Assembly (NCBI GenBank): GCA_037953625.1
Contig: CM075651.1
Location: 155,512,001-155,576,000 of the forward strand
Direction of reading: 5' to 3'
DNA length: 64,000 nucleotides
Source of the DNA: Crotalaria pallida
Lineage: Eukaryota > Streptophyta > Magnoliopsida > Fabales > Fabaceae
Translations under genes and position numbers: made by a program
Part shown: in pieces, positions 44,914 to 57,791 of the stretch
How positions within the stretch are numbered: the first letter of the stretch is position 1
Layout: each line of letters starts with the position of its first letter
Notes under the pieces: generated by a model
The model's database searches: none
The model's input: only the letters and a program-made list of their open reading frames with translations
What the model was told of the DNA's origin: nothing

Positions 44914-45686
44914 TATCTCTTAGACTGAGTTGCATTCGGGCAATGGTGTAGTGTTATGATATCAGCATCTATCGGTCTATATTATAATTCGGTTTAATAA
45001 TATATAAATCTTGAAGTGCAAGATATATGATATAAGGATTCCAACTCGGCACATCTCAGTTCAACAATATCTTTTTTGGACACTTGCATATCTGCTTTCT
45101 CAGGAAACAAGACCTTGTCACCCATAATTGTATAGGTGTAGAGGACAAAACTTTTGTCCATGTTTAGAGATGTCTTATTTAAGAACAATTTTTAGTTTAT
45201 AGAGAAAAGCATTTTAATGATAAAAAGTTGGTTTATAGAGGAAGAAAAAATATGAGATTTGTCCTTAAAAAAATTTGTAAAATAATAAAATAATGAGTGA
45301 GATTCATTTAAGGACAAAAAATCTGTCCACTGACGCGGGTGCTCTTAGAAAGATCAACTTTCCTTAGTTCTGATGTACCTGTTAACGGAATGTTGGTATT
45401 ATTTTTTTTTTTATCAGCAGAATGTTGGTTGATATATAAGTAAAGAAAATAACAAAACATGTTAACACACGCATCCTTGTATTACCTAAATAAGTCTTGT
45501 TAATATGTACCACTCAACGACAAATACGACGCTCTCCTCAAAAGATCACTAGACTAGTCTTTAACTTGAACATGGAAAACAGAACGGTGATCATGGAAAC
45601 AATTACCATAGATACTAACATTGCCAATAACCTCAAAATTGGTAGTGAGTTAAACTTCAACTTTGTATGATTTCTTTCTTGATTTA

Positions 45687-48600
45687 TCATAATTCCTCCT
45701 TGCTTGAGGTATCTTCCCCCATGAGTTCTTCAAGAGAAAATTCGTCCTCCTCAATTATTTCTCCATCTTTTCCATCCCATGGTTCAGTCTTGACAATGGT
45801 AGGAGTGCCTTCCAGGGGCAAATTGCCTTTGCCTCCACGTCCAGCTTCTTTCACAAACTCTCTGAAGAAAACAAAACAATAATATTCTAATCAGTATTTT
45901 TGTTCATTAGGAAATAGTTAGTTTTTACTATTTAGCACAAAACTAGAAGGAGAGACTTACATAATGTGGTCAAGTTCAAAAGCACTCTTGAGAGGAGCAT
46001 AAACTCCTTTCTTGATGTTAAGTGCCACCAAAGCTGGATAACCATACCCACCAACGCCGACATGCTTCTCTAGTTCTGGCTGCTTACCTGCAGCTGCCCA
46101 GACATAACTGTCCGAGATGCAAATCTTCAATCGTAAGAAAAATAACAATTTATCTAAAAACATTTACTTAAAACACATGCCATATAATGCATTAACGGCA
46201 TGGATTGAATTTTTTTAAAAAATTTAGACCTGAAAATATTAGTCATAGTGAAATTACAGTACAGAAGCTAAGCACTTTTTTTACTTGCCTGTAAGGGCTC
46301 CTTTTAAACTTCTCTGCAACTGATAATAACTGCTGAAGGTATCTGTTTCTCCCCTCGGCCTTGGAATCCAGAATATCAGGAAGGAAGGCCACAAAACAGA
46401 TAGCGGCAGAACCACATTTCTCTTCCAATACATCCTATGGAAAAGGCTTATATTAATCTAAATGATATACTCTATCAAACTAAACTATAAACAAGTAAAG
46501 TTGGCACACTTACTGGACTATAGAGCTCTGTCACTTCAGGAGGAGCAACATTTGTTTCCAGCTGTTCTAGCGCAAATGATTCGATAGCTGAGGCAGTTCT
46601 TGCACCCTCATAAGGAACTGGACTATCTTTATCGGCACCAAATACCAAGATAGTTGGGAATCCTTGAACACTGAACCTGCTCATTAGAGACTGGCAGCAA
46701 CCATCCCGTCAGAATCTCATCAGAATCAGAATAATAAAAATTAAAGAGAATAAACTTAAACATATTCATACATTCAAAAAAGAATTTAAGAGTCACTACT
46801 TCTTATTAATGATGTAGCACAAGCTTACCTTCTCAGCATCACAGTCAACGTGACCAAGTTTAACCTTCCCCCTCAAACTATTGGCAGCTCTCTTCCACTC
46901 AGGAGCTAACTTTTTGCAATGGCCACACCTTCAAGAAATAAAAGAGGACGGTATATGTTATTAGAGCTACAAACCCAGAAGTAGAAATACCTTGGGCTCA
47001 GCCAGGTAATATATAGTAGTATCCAAAAAAAAATATTGAAGCATAGGCAGCGCATACCATGGTGCAAAAAATTCCACAATCCATAGTTCTTTGCTTTTGA
47101 GAACCAACTCATCGAAGTTACTGGAGTTTAATTCTACTGAAGCATTGGTTTCTTCTTTCTTTTCATTTGATGATCCCCCTGTTGCTTTTCCATTTAGACG
47201 ATCTTTCAAAAGAGCCTTTACCTGTACATGCAGATAAAATTACATAGTATCAACAATTTCATTAACTGTAAAGAACATTCCTACAAATTAATTATACCTA
47301 TTACGTCGATGCTATGGCAAAATTATTTAGCAGACATAAATCCTAGACGATCCACCCACATATTTCAATGCATCATTTTATTTGGCATAATAAAAACTCA
47401 TATGGCCTCCTACCATAAAATTACAATGCATTCGATTTATGAGCAGTTTAACTAGCAAGGAGGCTGCCTGAACTACCACTCAATAACAGCTTTTAAGGTT
47501 GATGTATGATATTTGCAAACGATTTCATGCACAACATTTCTATACCTGCCTGTATGGCAACATTAATATTGAAATCAGTTATGCAAAAAGAAAACAGGGA
47601 CAAGAAAAGTGGACAAGGAATTCGACGTGGTTCGAACTATAGTGGTCTATATTCTATATGATTATCCACAGCCCACAGGTATAGAAAATTCACTGTGACA
47701 AAGATTATGAGGAGTAGCCACTAAACATTCAAACAAAAAACCCAGTACAATCAAATCCTTACTGATTTTGAGATTTTGTATACCAGCAAGTGGAGTCCAA
47801 AAGAATTTCCCTTTCAAATTTTTAATCAGATTCTTATTATTATTTTCTTGTCCCTCCAAATTTACATAGAAGTGTAAGAAATTGATTTTTTTTTTCCCAC
47901 AAAACAAGACAACCTATCCACTCCAGCAAAATTAAGCAATAAACACTTCTCATAGTGATACAATGACAGAAATATTACATGTTAAGACTTTTTGGTAAAA
48001 ATGTTGAAAGTTGAAACACCTCAGAAGAGATTCCAACAAACCTGTTTAAGTGCAAATTCTGCAATTGGTTTGACATCTCTCGCTCCTTGGTAATCGACTG
48101 GAGGCTTCCCAGGTGAAAACACCTTTATGGTTGGAAATCCTCTAATCCCATATTCCTACAGGGCATATAAATAGCACACATCTTTATTTCTTGAACTTTC
48201 AATATAAAGTTGTTATGAGAAATGGAAAAAAATAGATAAACATGCATATCATATTAGAAGAATTCTATGAGTAAATGGATACTATTATATTTCATATTCA
48301 TCATGTAATTGCAAAAAATGATGGATGTTATGCGAGGGAAAATAAAAGAAAGAATCTTCACAGATATTCTTTTATCTAATCACAGTAATACGACGAAGGA
48401 AAAAAAATGTAACAAATTATTCTTCTGTTGCTTTACATACAATGAGTGGGGCTAGAAACAAAATGAAGGAAAAACTTAACACATGCAATACTCTGTAGGT
48501 CCTTTGGTCCAAATGCAACTAATGCAATACAGGAACTCTAGCTTTGTGTCTAAAATGGCTCAAGTACTGAGGTCCAATTAATCATATTACAATTGTTTAA

Positions 48601-49320
48601 GTGAGGTCATTGATGATGTTTAACAAACTCATGTTTTGCATCACGCTTGGTACAAACGGTACTTCTAGTGAACATACAGAAAAGTTAAGCGTATACTAGT
48701 ATTGCATCTTCATATTTTTCCCTTAACAGATTCCGTTAAACATAAAATACTAGCAATGAAGTGAACAATAAAAAACCTGAGCCAAAGCCTGGTGAGCATC
48801 GGCATCAAGTGCTGCCACAGTAGCAACACCTTTTAAGACAGTAGCTGCCTTCTCCCATATAGGAGTTAGAGCCTTGCAGTGACCACACCATGGAGCGAAG
48901 AATTCAACAAGGACAACTCCATTTGAATTCAGAACCTGCAATTATCAGACAGCACATATAAAACCTGATGCATTAAAAAAAAAAAAAAAACCAGACTCGT
49001 AAAAAGGATTCATGCGGTAGAAAAACCAATATTCATGATACAAAGAGTGTACACATAAAGCATTACAATATGATTATAAAAGAAATGATTCTAGCAGGCA
49101 GAGAAGCAGTAGAATATTATATCTTGCTTAAGACAAAATTAATGCTGAGTTAAACTCCATGAACAAGCAACAATGATTTACACTCTTTGTAAAGTTTCTC
49201 GTACAATCAACCAATGGCATGTCTTTAAACAAGTTAGACTTTCTTATTTAGTGGTTGTAATAATTTAACTACTTTAATGATTTGGCAATTTCACAGTGCC
49301 TCAAAACTAAATCCTACAAG

Positions 49321-49351
<31 letters not shown>

Positions 49352-49860
49352 AGGGTTAGCAAGGAATCAATATACTGATAAAGTACTTTTCAAAGAGATA
49401 AAACACTAACCCTATAACATAATTGCACAAGTAGAAAAAAAAAATGAAATTTATCAGATTTATTTATGCATTGCATTGAATCATAATTGTATTTCCTTGA
49501 ATTCCTGTCCTAGTACATTAATAACTTCCATCAAAACTAAAATCCCAATACCACACAATTAGCAATAATAAATATAAATGTGACCAATATATAATAATAA
49601 TTCTAAGAAAACACATAATGCCCACATAGTTTTAAAGTAAAAAGATGATGAATTTGAAGTTTTTAAGCAATACCCATTTGAAAAAAAAAAAAAAGTGAAA
49701 TAAAAAAAATAAGAAGTTGATAGAATGAATGAATGACCTTGGACTTGAAGTTTGATGGAGTGAGCTGAAGCACAGGTGAAGAAGATCCGTAGAGTGAGAA
49801 TGAAGGAGCGAAATTGAGAAACAAAATTGATAGAACAACCAAAGATTGAAACTTTGACAT
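45687..49860 (-). CDS. PDIL2-3: Protein disulfide isomerase, P5/PDIL2-2/2-3 type, 9 exons
   Basis: Exons (5' to 3'): 49860-49738, 48935-48777, 48155-48042, 47221-47058, 46928-46829, 46690-46514, 46434-46289, 46107-45961 and 45861-45687, giving about 434 residues. A signal peptide (residues 1-23) is followed by two catalytic thioredoxin domains, each with an intact CGHC dithiol active site: VEFFAPWCGHCKAL in exon 2, and a second split by an intron inside the Trp codon before CGHC (47058/46928). A b-type domain and an acidic tail follow. The C terminus is KEEL, a variant of the KDEL retention signal, so the enzyme should reside in the ER lumen, forming and isomerising disulfides. Intron 7 (46108-46288) is GC-AG with donor AG|GCAAGT, required by the frame. 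PDIL2-2 versus 2-3 cannot be settled by eye. Confidence 0.93.
47222..48041 (-). other. PDI intron 3 (820 bases), no recognised element
   Basis: An AT-rich intron. A short stretch near 47,605-47,660 (aattcgacgtggttcgaac) resembles edges of some retroelements, but no terminal repeats could be defined. Confidence 0.4.
48936..49737 (-). other. PDI intron 1 (802 bases) with an (AT)n microsatellite
   Basis: It contains an (AT)n run at 49,321-49,348 and otherwise only AT-rich sequence. Confidence 0.6.
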
Positions 49861-50123
49861 TCTCTTTTCTCTTTTCTCTCTTCTCTCACGATCGATTTGC
49901 AGTATCTCTCTCAATCAAATGGATCAGCGATGAGAACTGAGAAGGACACAAATTAAGAAGAAAAAAAACACCTTCGTAGCTGATTGTGTTGTGGAGGGAT
50001 CTACGTGTGTCCACCAATCACTGTTTGCCACGTCTGAATTATTTGTTTGTAAGATTTTGATTGGCTCTTGGGCCTCATTAAACTTCAATTTGAAATATAT
50101 TGTCATTTATAGTTTCTTTATGA

Positions 50124-50282
50124 GAAAATGGGTAATGCTAACGACAGTGCAAAGTTTTTTACAAGCATCATCCATTATTTATCGGTTTATGGTTGTTGAC
50201 TTTTACATTAAAGTAATATAAACGAATGGTGGATGATGGACTGATGATGTAAAAAACTTTACACCGTAAGTGCATACCCATT
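50124..50282. mobile_element. Small palindromic MITE upstream of PDI
   Basis: The left part (aatgctaacgacagtgcaaagttttttac, catcatccatt) is mirrored by the right part (aatggtggatgatg, gtaaaaaactttacaccgtaagtgcat). It is the same family as the small element at about 24,952-25,131. It lies about 260 bases upstream of the PDI ATG. Confidence 0.65.
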
Positions 50283-50304
50283 AATATATTTTTTTATTAT
50301 ATTA

Positions 50305-50604
50305 CTCCCTCGTTCATTCATTGATTATAAGATTTTTTTTTTGAAAATTTTATTTATTTCTATTGTAAAATTTTATTTTAATTTTTAATAGCAATTAATT
50401 ATTATTTTTTAAGAAAAATTAGAGTTTCATTAAGAATTATAAAGATAATTTTAAAAAAAACATATCAAATATTCACATTTTCAATGTTATTAACAAAATT
50501 AACTAACTTGAATGTGAATTTTTCTGAATTAAGCTTATATATATATTATATATATATATATATATATATTTTAAGGATAAGCTTATATTAAAAGACAAAT
50601 GGAG
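50305..50604. mobile_element. Diverged Stowaway-like MITE with internal (AT)n
   Basis: The start ctccctcgttcattcattgattataag and the end cttatattaaaagacaaatggag pair imperfectly; TA flanks both ends. An (AT)n stretch lies at about 50,538-50,570. Confidence 0.55.
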
Positions 50605-50884
50605 TAGAATAATTTTTTATTTTTTTTTTATCAAAAGTTTAAATGTGTTGTGTTGCCTCACAAGAGTCAAAGAAAATTCCAGAAGAAATCGCAATAAGTT
50701 ACTATTATTTATAGACAACCTATCAATTAAATACAAATAAAAATTATGTTGGTAATATATCAAGATGATTTTTTTTTAATCATTCACTCGAGTGAAAAGT
50801 ATTACTACATTACATCATCAATAACAAAAAAAAAAAAAAAGTCATCACCTTTTTTTATATTTAAAATATGATTTTCTTTTTTTT

Positions 50885-51040
50885 TTTCCGTATTCCTTGC
50901 GGAACCACCGATATCCCCAAGAGCACCCTTAATATCGGGGAGCCCTTGAGACTCATCCGGAGCAAGATGTGTGGCTGGCTCTATCAACATGATGTTTTTT
51001 GTGGGAATCGAACACGGGCTACTAGCACCCGTCGTTGGTT
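50885..51040 (-). mobile_element. Possible tRNA-derived SINE fragment
   Basis: The minus strand carries a B-box-like gttcgattccc (complement 51,003-51,013) in a stretch more GC-rich than its surroundings. The A box is not clear, so the assignment is tentative. Confidence 0.35.
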
Positions 51041-52447
51041 AAAATATGATTTTCTTAGAGAGATTTTTACCTTAATTATCACTTTGATCCAAGGGTTAGT
51101 CTCACAATTTGGTGATTTGCCATTGATGAATGTAAGGCTAAAAATTTAAGAAAAATGACTATTTTAATAATGTGACATGTGTGATGAAAAATTATCAAAA
51201 TTTAAATTATTTGCTTTAATTTTAAGGATTTTGTAAACTGTTGCTTAAATTTTTTTATTTATTTAGTGATTTACCTTCTTGAAGTTTAAACCCGCAATCA
51301 AGAGTTTGTTTCTTTTTATTCGATATTGTATGAGATGTACTTTCATAATAATTATTATAAGAAATTTTTTAACCTTAATCTTTAAGACTGGAGATAAAAA
51401 AAAAAATAAAAAATAAAAACTCAAAAAAACATCTATATCTTTTAAAATTAAAATTTTAGTACTTTAAAAAGTAGTAGTTTATCTTTCCAATATTTTTTTA
51501 ATTCTTTGTTGATTGCTTAATTTCAGCCCTAAGAGCCAAAGATAATAGAACCCTTGTTATAAAAAGTTAAAAATTTTCAATTACATGACGATGCATAATT
51601 GGTTAAGCGTACAACTTTTGCACGAATAATGTGTCTAAAATCAGTTTTTTTTAACCAATGCACTGCATAGATGGAATAAACAAATCTGAAAAAACAAGTT
51701 TTTACGGCGAAATGATGAACTTAATGGATTAATGAATGAATGTTTTAGCTTTTCAAAATAATTTTGTCTGAGGTAGAATCTTTCTGGTAGGTGTTTTTCA
51801 AGTCTTGTCAGTATGCTGACACATTCTCTTAGCCATTTTTTTCCTGGTTAATGTTTTTCCGTGATAAAATAGTTATGGTACTATCCATCGGGAGACACTG
51901 ATAGAAAAATCTGCAATTGGATTTTGGTGCTGGCTTATATTTTGAGATCCTTTCAAAAACACAAAAACAAATTTTACTGGACGGTCTGTTAACCATTTAG
52001 TCTGATATTCCCTTGCATTCAACAGTATCAATAACCTTATATAAAGCATTCTACATGGGGACCACTTGAAGCATGCAACATGGCCTAATTGCAGCTTTGG
52101 GCAGCATTTCTATACTTGAATAAATCAGAGGACAGAGAGTTAAGAAAGTAAATATGATTATAGCATAGGCCTAACTAGATAGGAGTAGGACTTAGTTGGG
52201 TGGGTGATGAACTATTTTCAGCAGCTATTTAACATACATTGTTCACACATGCACTAATTTGGGAGTTGCTAGATAAGAAATACGGATGGTAAAATACTAG
52301 TTGCAGACTTGCAGTGCTAATATATGAAAATTTCCTTTAATAACATCATCTTGTATAAAAGTACACATGAAATTTCTGTGCTATTCAATTATGTGACTAA
52401 GAAACCTGTAATTTTTAAAATTCTATAAGGAGTATTCTGCTTTAGTA
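51041..52447. other. Spacer downstream of the TAG lipase, no recognised gene
   Basis: AT-rich sequence with no supported frame. The last 100 or so bases next to 52,448 are presumably the lipase 3' UTR. Confidence 0.55.
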
Positions 52448-54717
52448 TCATTGAAGCTTAAAGAAAGATATAAGAGGTTCATATACATCTTGCTTAGCAT
52501 TTTCACCCATAACATAATCTGCATGTGCATAATCATTTCTATACTGTACAACAAGCCTATCTCCTTCATGATCTTGAAGACTTCTTAAAAGAAGTTGCAC
52601 ATCTTTAACATCAGAAAGAGCATCAGCACCTCCATAACTCATGAAGAGAGGAAGGTCATTTGGAATTCTTGTCATGTCATATACTGGAGGAGTGGGCTGT
52701 CCATAGTGTCTTGTATTCTCGTCGCTGTTCTCGTAATCAAACATTGCTATGGTACCTTGTCTGATCACTATGATACCCATAGATTAGGATTAAAATTCAA
52801 TTCCCCTCATGAAATCCCTTTGTTATAAAAGATGGTATAGGATATATCGTTGTCATGCATAGTATTTAAAACAGGAAAATCGGAGCACTTACTCTGAGAT
52901 AGATGGATCATGTTCTTTGTTGCTGTTGACTGAGGCTCGTGATCCAAAAAAATATTAACTATCGAAGGGCTTAGGCAGCAGTTTGGACCTGGAAGCATAA
53001 TAGTGTTAGAGACAATACAGATAACAACTGTTAAATATTGAGATTGAAAGCGAGGGTATCTAATTAGGAACCTGTATACAACCTGTGAAAGAGGTCAACA
53101 AGTTGGTGCAGTCAATGCCTGTGCGATTGCACGCATCCTTAAGAAACTTTGCAACAGAGTTCCTATTCAAGCATGAGAATATATGAAGTGAAACCAATCC
53201 TGGTCTCATAATTAATTGGAATCACAAGATTAGAGTCATAACTCATATACTTCCTTCCTCTGTGGCATGGAAATATTAACAAAAAAATGGAAAGTACAGC
53301 TTTGCACAGGAATTCACTAATTCAGCATGGATTTTAAATCTGATTTTATTCCACCCACCATGAATTTTGAGAAATGCCATGTTTTCTTACAACTCAAAAT
53401 TTTGAACTATAAGGAAGTAACAAATGACACTAACAGCAATCGATTACTTGCATAAAAAAAAGGTAGCAAGAGTTACTTACCCTTTCAGATCAAATTCAAA
53501 GATTCCTAATTTGTACAATGTCTGTTAGGCAGAAAACACAGATTTTCAGTGTCAATTTTTTTTTTTAAATATTTAAGCAACAATTTTATAGTTCTTTTGT
53601 TTTTTTGGGTGAAAAGGGCACAAAATATTTGTTAATAACTACCTCTGCAACAAAGTTTTCAGCAGCTTTTGTTGCTAATGGTGAGGTCATCTGACCAACA
53701 TAGGCAATTGGACTAAGTAAGGCAGCTGACCTCAACATGTTCAGTAACTGATCTTTGGAAAAAGCAGCAAGTGCAACCAAAGTTCCCTACGAAAGATTGC
53801 AACACTCCACATCAACATTGCTGTATTGTAAAAGAAGGCCAAAGACAACAAGGAAAAGTGTAGAGCATGTGAAATTGACCTGTGAGTGACCAACATAATG
53901 CAGTTTTTGTCCAGTTTGGTCTTGCACATACTGAAATGTTGCTGGAAGATCATACGCAACTAATTCATCCCATGACCAATTCCAATAATCCTAAAGGGCA
54001 AAACTGATATAAGCAATAGAATCAAATTGCTGACCAGAGAAGTGCAGCAACATTTACTTGACAAAACTAACCGAGCTATTAATAGGCAATGATGTATGCT
54101 GACGGCTGTATTTGGTTCCTCTTGTGTTAGCAATCCAAACATCAAACCCATTATCTGCCAAAAGGAATGCAAGAGATTGTTCTGGAGGTAGTAATAACCA
54201 TGTTATACCATCCTGAAGCCACAACATCAGTACATTACATTAATTTAATCATTTCCAAGATCAACTACACAAGCCATATGAATATAGGCCTATAGCTGCT
54301 TTTGGAACAAATAGTAACCATGAAAAGCCCATGCTGCAGCAGAACCGGTGGCCTATTGCTTGGTGGCCCCCTCGATCGGCCTACTGGGATTCTTGGCATG
54401 TTGAGAATATAACCATCTTTTGTGGTCACCTGAAAACCATTACATTCATATAAACCAGTTAGTAGCTTCTCTAAATCTTGCTGATTTCTGATCAGAACAT
54501 AAAATAGAAGCAGGCAAAGTAGTGAAAGTACCAAGTGTTCTTCACAAGTATAGCCTTGAGTCTTCACCATTGATGAGCAAATACCATCAGTGGAGGCTGG
54601 TGCCAATGCAGTGATAGCACTTTTTCTACTTTTGTGTGATAACAATTTTTTTCCACTTGAAAGAGTTAAACCCCATAAGAGAATCACAAGTATTATTGAG
54701 AGTGAACTCTTGGCCAT
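52448..54717 (-). CDS. Triacylglycerol lipase 2-like (acid lipase family), 9 exons
   Basis: Exons (5' to 3'): 54717-54532, 54429-54319, 54212-54072, 53990-53880, 53786-53643, 53521-53481, 53162-53083, 52988-52893 and 52767-52448, about 409 residues. A signal peptide (residues 1-22) is followed by the AB-hydrolase-associated lid region (VKTQGYTCEEHLVTTKDGYI) and the oxyanion region LLQHGLFM. The nucleophile elbow is GHSQG, split by an intron after Gln, and the acid and base of the triad are probably the Asp in GGADALSDVKDV and the His in YAHADYV. This resembles animal gastric/lysosomal acid lipases and Arabidopsis MPL1 (At5g14180), an aphid-induced lipase. It should hydrolyse acylglycerols in a secretory or vacuolar compartment. 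Splice sites are GT-AG and keep the frame throughout. Confidence 0.92.
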
Positions 54718-54756
54718 TTTCTGTTTCCCGGTTCATTTAATCTTCCCAATTCAGAC

Positions 54757-54766
54757 ATTATTTATA
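54757..54766 (-). promoter_or_regulatory. Possible TATA box of the TAG lipase gene
   Basis: On the minus strand tataaataat lies about 40 bases upstream of the ATG at 54717. If functional it would imply a very short leader. Confidence 0.4.
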
Positions 54767-55227
54767 CACACTCAGAAAACAGAATAATAAAGGACAAAAA
54801 CTTGCTCACATGAGAGCTTTTAAACCACTCTTTTGTCAACAGATTATACTAGTGGTTTAAACAAAGCATCTGTGGGGTCTACATGGACCAATTATTAAAT
54901 ATAGGGAAGTTTTGGATTTTGTTGCCATCATTCCTTAAATTGACAAGAAATGTGTGGATGGTATTTCATTTAAGAGGTGAATACTGACCAGGCCAATGTG
55001 GCACATATAAAAAGCCAAAACATGTGCATTGCAGAAAACATTTTGTAAATAGCTGCTCTCTTTTCACAGCACAAAGCAAACAACTGCATGCCTCCAAATA
55101 AGCCATCGCAAACTCAGGCCAGAAGAATTTCTTACCATAGACTCATGGATTTTATAATTGTACGTGCTCACGCAAAGATCACTAATTTCTTTCACATCAC
55201 ACCCAGAATAAATTAACAAACAATTTT

Positions 55228-55700
55228 TAAATTTTTTTTTTTTAAATGAAGAGTTCATTAAGTCTGAAGAGAACTGTACAAATGCAAAAGGATAGGAAAT
55301 TCTCTAGAACTAAATAAAAACAACCGAAAATACAAGGAGGTGAAAAAAAAAAGAACAAGAAAGTATATCAAAGCATTGCAATCATGATCATAACACCACG
55401 GAGAAGCTAGAAAAACTCTATACCCCAAATGAATTCGAGAGACAACCAGTGCAATGTAATGATTTTAGCATTTTGCTTCAACCAAATAAAATGCTATTTT
55501 GACAAACATCTCAAACTTGAATTTTCCAACTGCTATCCATCCATTGAATTCTTATCTTGAGAATTAAAACCAATCAAAGTTACTTAACTGAAAGAGAAAA
55601 TTGAGAAATACATCTGCCAAACCCCAAAATTAAAGAGAGTATGAGTGTTCAAAATAAAATTGGGGTATCTTAAACACTCATCACGTGGAGGATGATAAAT
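55228..55700 (-). mobile_element. Probable LINE 3'-end fragment
   Basis: The plus strand shows a T run (55,228-55,240) followed by aaatgaagagttcattaagtc and cttctctagaac-like sequence. Read on the minus strand this would be a LINE 3' UTR ending in poly-A. No reverse transcriptase frame was recognised. Confidence 0.35.
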
Positions 55701-55880
55701 ATGAAGCAACGGCGGAGTAACAGCAGGTCAAAATAGTATACATATCAGTGCAAATTCTGGCTATAATTGGTCATAACTACAGTGCTGCTCTGTTTATCTC
55801 ATTGAAAAGACATATATCATCTGCACCCATCTCTATCAGCAGTGGTGCTTAAAAGAATCGTTTTAATAGCACTAGCAATA

Positions 55881-57421
55881 CTAATGGGTTTTTCCGACTG
55901 TATGAGTGATGGGTGCATCCTTCATAATAGTTTCAGATGTTTTCACTGTAGCATCTGGCACTTTGGATCTGGTTAGGGGTCTTCTAAGGAACTGCCACCC
56001 TCTAGGTTTTATCTTCCCAAGTAATTGCCATCTTCCAGGTTTAACCTGTCCTAGCATTTTCATCTGCTCCCTTTTGAACTTTTTAGTTGCATACCAGATT
56101 CCACCTCGCCAACCCAAGCCATACCTGTATACCAGCGACAGCTAAAACTCAGAATTAAAAGGGAATTAAACCATTCAAATCCATTGATTGCAAAATATCA
56201 AAATAAAATAAAAGTCAGCATGCATGACTTATGAAACAATGACATACTAAGAGGGGATCTTTGGTCACGCTAAACATGTATGCCAACACTACTCGCACTC
56301 CACATCAATGCAATACTCCTATCTCTAACTCTAATATCTGCCTGACATGTTTTAACGATATGCCATATATATCATGGAAATATTTCTTTCCACCTGTTAA
56401 TGAAGCACTAACACATTTAAGGAGGAGCCTTGTTCTGTTGTTAATATCAAAATAAGTTTGGCACCTCACTAGTACTATATTTCAAATTCAGAAGCAACAC
56501 TATTGAGGGATGATCTATGTCAAAGAGACAGAGAAAAGAAGCACTAGAAAAGAAATACATAAACTGCTTCGAGGGATTTAGTCAAGAGCAGAGTAGCAAG
56601 CTATGCAAACTTGCTGGAAGATGTTAAAGAGTTTCATAGAACTTCAAAAATTGAACAAAAGGCAAATATGCAGTAGACCTCTTCAGTGGCATAGATCCGA
56701 TTGAAGGTATAATGAAGAAACCAAACATTATAAAGGTTTTTGGTCAGAAGAACTGTTTTGTGTTTGACAGGATTTCAAATTCAAACATTTATATTAAAAA
56801 GAAAAATGTGACCATTACAGTGTATAAAATCCCATGACCTTTAAGAAGCAAATTTAGTGTTGCAGTTGGTAAAGAAAAGCGAGAGAAACAAGGGAACAAA
56901 CCCGATAATTAAGGTGGTTCCAGCAGTGGCAACACAAGCAGGAATAGTGCATCCTCCTCCTCCTCCACGGCCAACGATGTCTTTGATTTCGGAGTGCTCA
57001 AGATTAGAATTGTTTTTCATCTAGCAGAAACAGAGTACAGCATAAACACTCAATTCAATCAGGTAAAGTTGTTTTTTTTTTTTTTTTTTAATGTATGTAG
57101 GGCATATGTTAAGAAACAAATATTGGTTTAAGTATGCATTGGAAAGTATATGAATTTGATAAAATTGCATCAATTACGAAAGCAGAATAACCCAAAAATG
57201 GGAAAAGAAGTTGTAGCCATGGTAACAATGAAATATTACTAGTAGTAGTACTTACAACATCTTCAATGGATTTGAGCCTTTGATCAATTTTGGTATCATG
57301 GACATGACGCAGAGTGTACCCTGAAAGACGACCAAATCAATATTCAATATTCAATATTCAATATTCAATATTCAATATAATATAAATAAATAAGTGAGTC
57401 TCTCTCTCTGTATAGAATTAG

Positions 57422-57462
<41 letters not shown>

Positions 57463-57655
57463 AGCAAGCAGTGGCAACGGAAGCGATGGAAGTGGCAACA
57501 GTGAAGACCACACGATGCCTCTCGAAAGTATCTTTGGTCAAGAAATAAGTGTCCTTGACGGCAGCAAAAGAATTGCGAAGTTTTCTTTTGACGTTGGGGG
57601 CTGCCGCCGATCTTAATATTGAACTTCGAAGCCTCTCCATCATATCATCAATCAC
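55881..57655 (-). CDS. Plant membrane protein of unknown function, 4 exons
   Basis: Exons (5' to 3'): 57655-57460, 57320-57256, 57020-56902 and 56124-55881, about 207 residues, all junctions in frame with GT-AG borders. I do not recognise the family with certainty. It has a basic N terminus (MERLRSSILRSAAAPNVKRK), a first hydrophobic segment (about residues 50-70, VVFTVATSIASVATACFG), a short charged loop, a Gly-rich run (GRGGGGG), a second hydrophobic segment (PACVATAGTTLIIGYGLGW) and a strongly basic C-terminal tail. This suggests an integral organelle or endomembrane protein with two membrane spans. Coding is supported by consistent splicing and composition. The start could equally be the Met at codon 5. 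Intron 1 begins directly with a (CT)n tract. Confidence 0.72.
56125..56901 (-). other. Intron 3 of the unknown membrane-protein gene (777 bases)
   Basis: No repeat termini or conserved frames were recognised. Confidence 0.55.
57342..57458. repeat. Two simple repeats that fill an intron
   Basis: Within the 139-base intron 57,321-57,459 there are about five to six copies of a 7-base unit (aatattc, 57,342-57,378) and a (GA)n/(CT)n tract (about 57,425-57,458). A second short ctctctctctg near 57,400 can pair with the GA tract. Confidence 0.85.
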
Positions 57656-57791
57656 ACTCTCTCTTATTCACTCACACTGCACATTTCGTTTCATTTGATG
57701 GATGGGGTGAAAGAGTGGACGGAATGCACCAAAATACAATAGCCTCCTCTCGCTGCTTCCTCCTCCTCCTCCTCCTCCTTGTTTTTTTTTA

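Noticed and set aside
47040..47115. Apparent loss of the second PDI active site in the unspliced frame (APWYALP)
   Set aside because: The frame runs into an intron; splicing from 47058 to 46928 restores Trp followed by CGHC.
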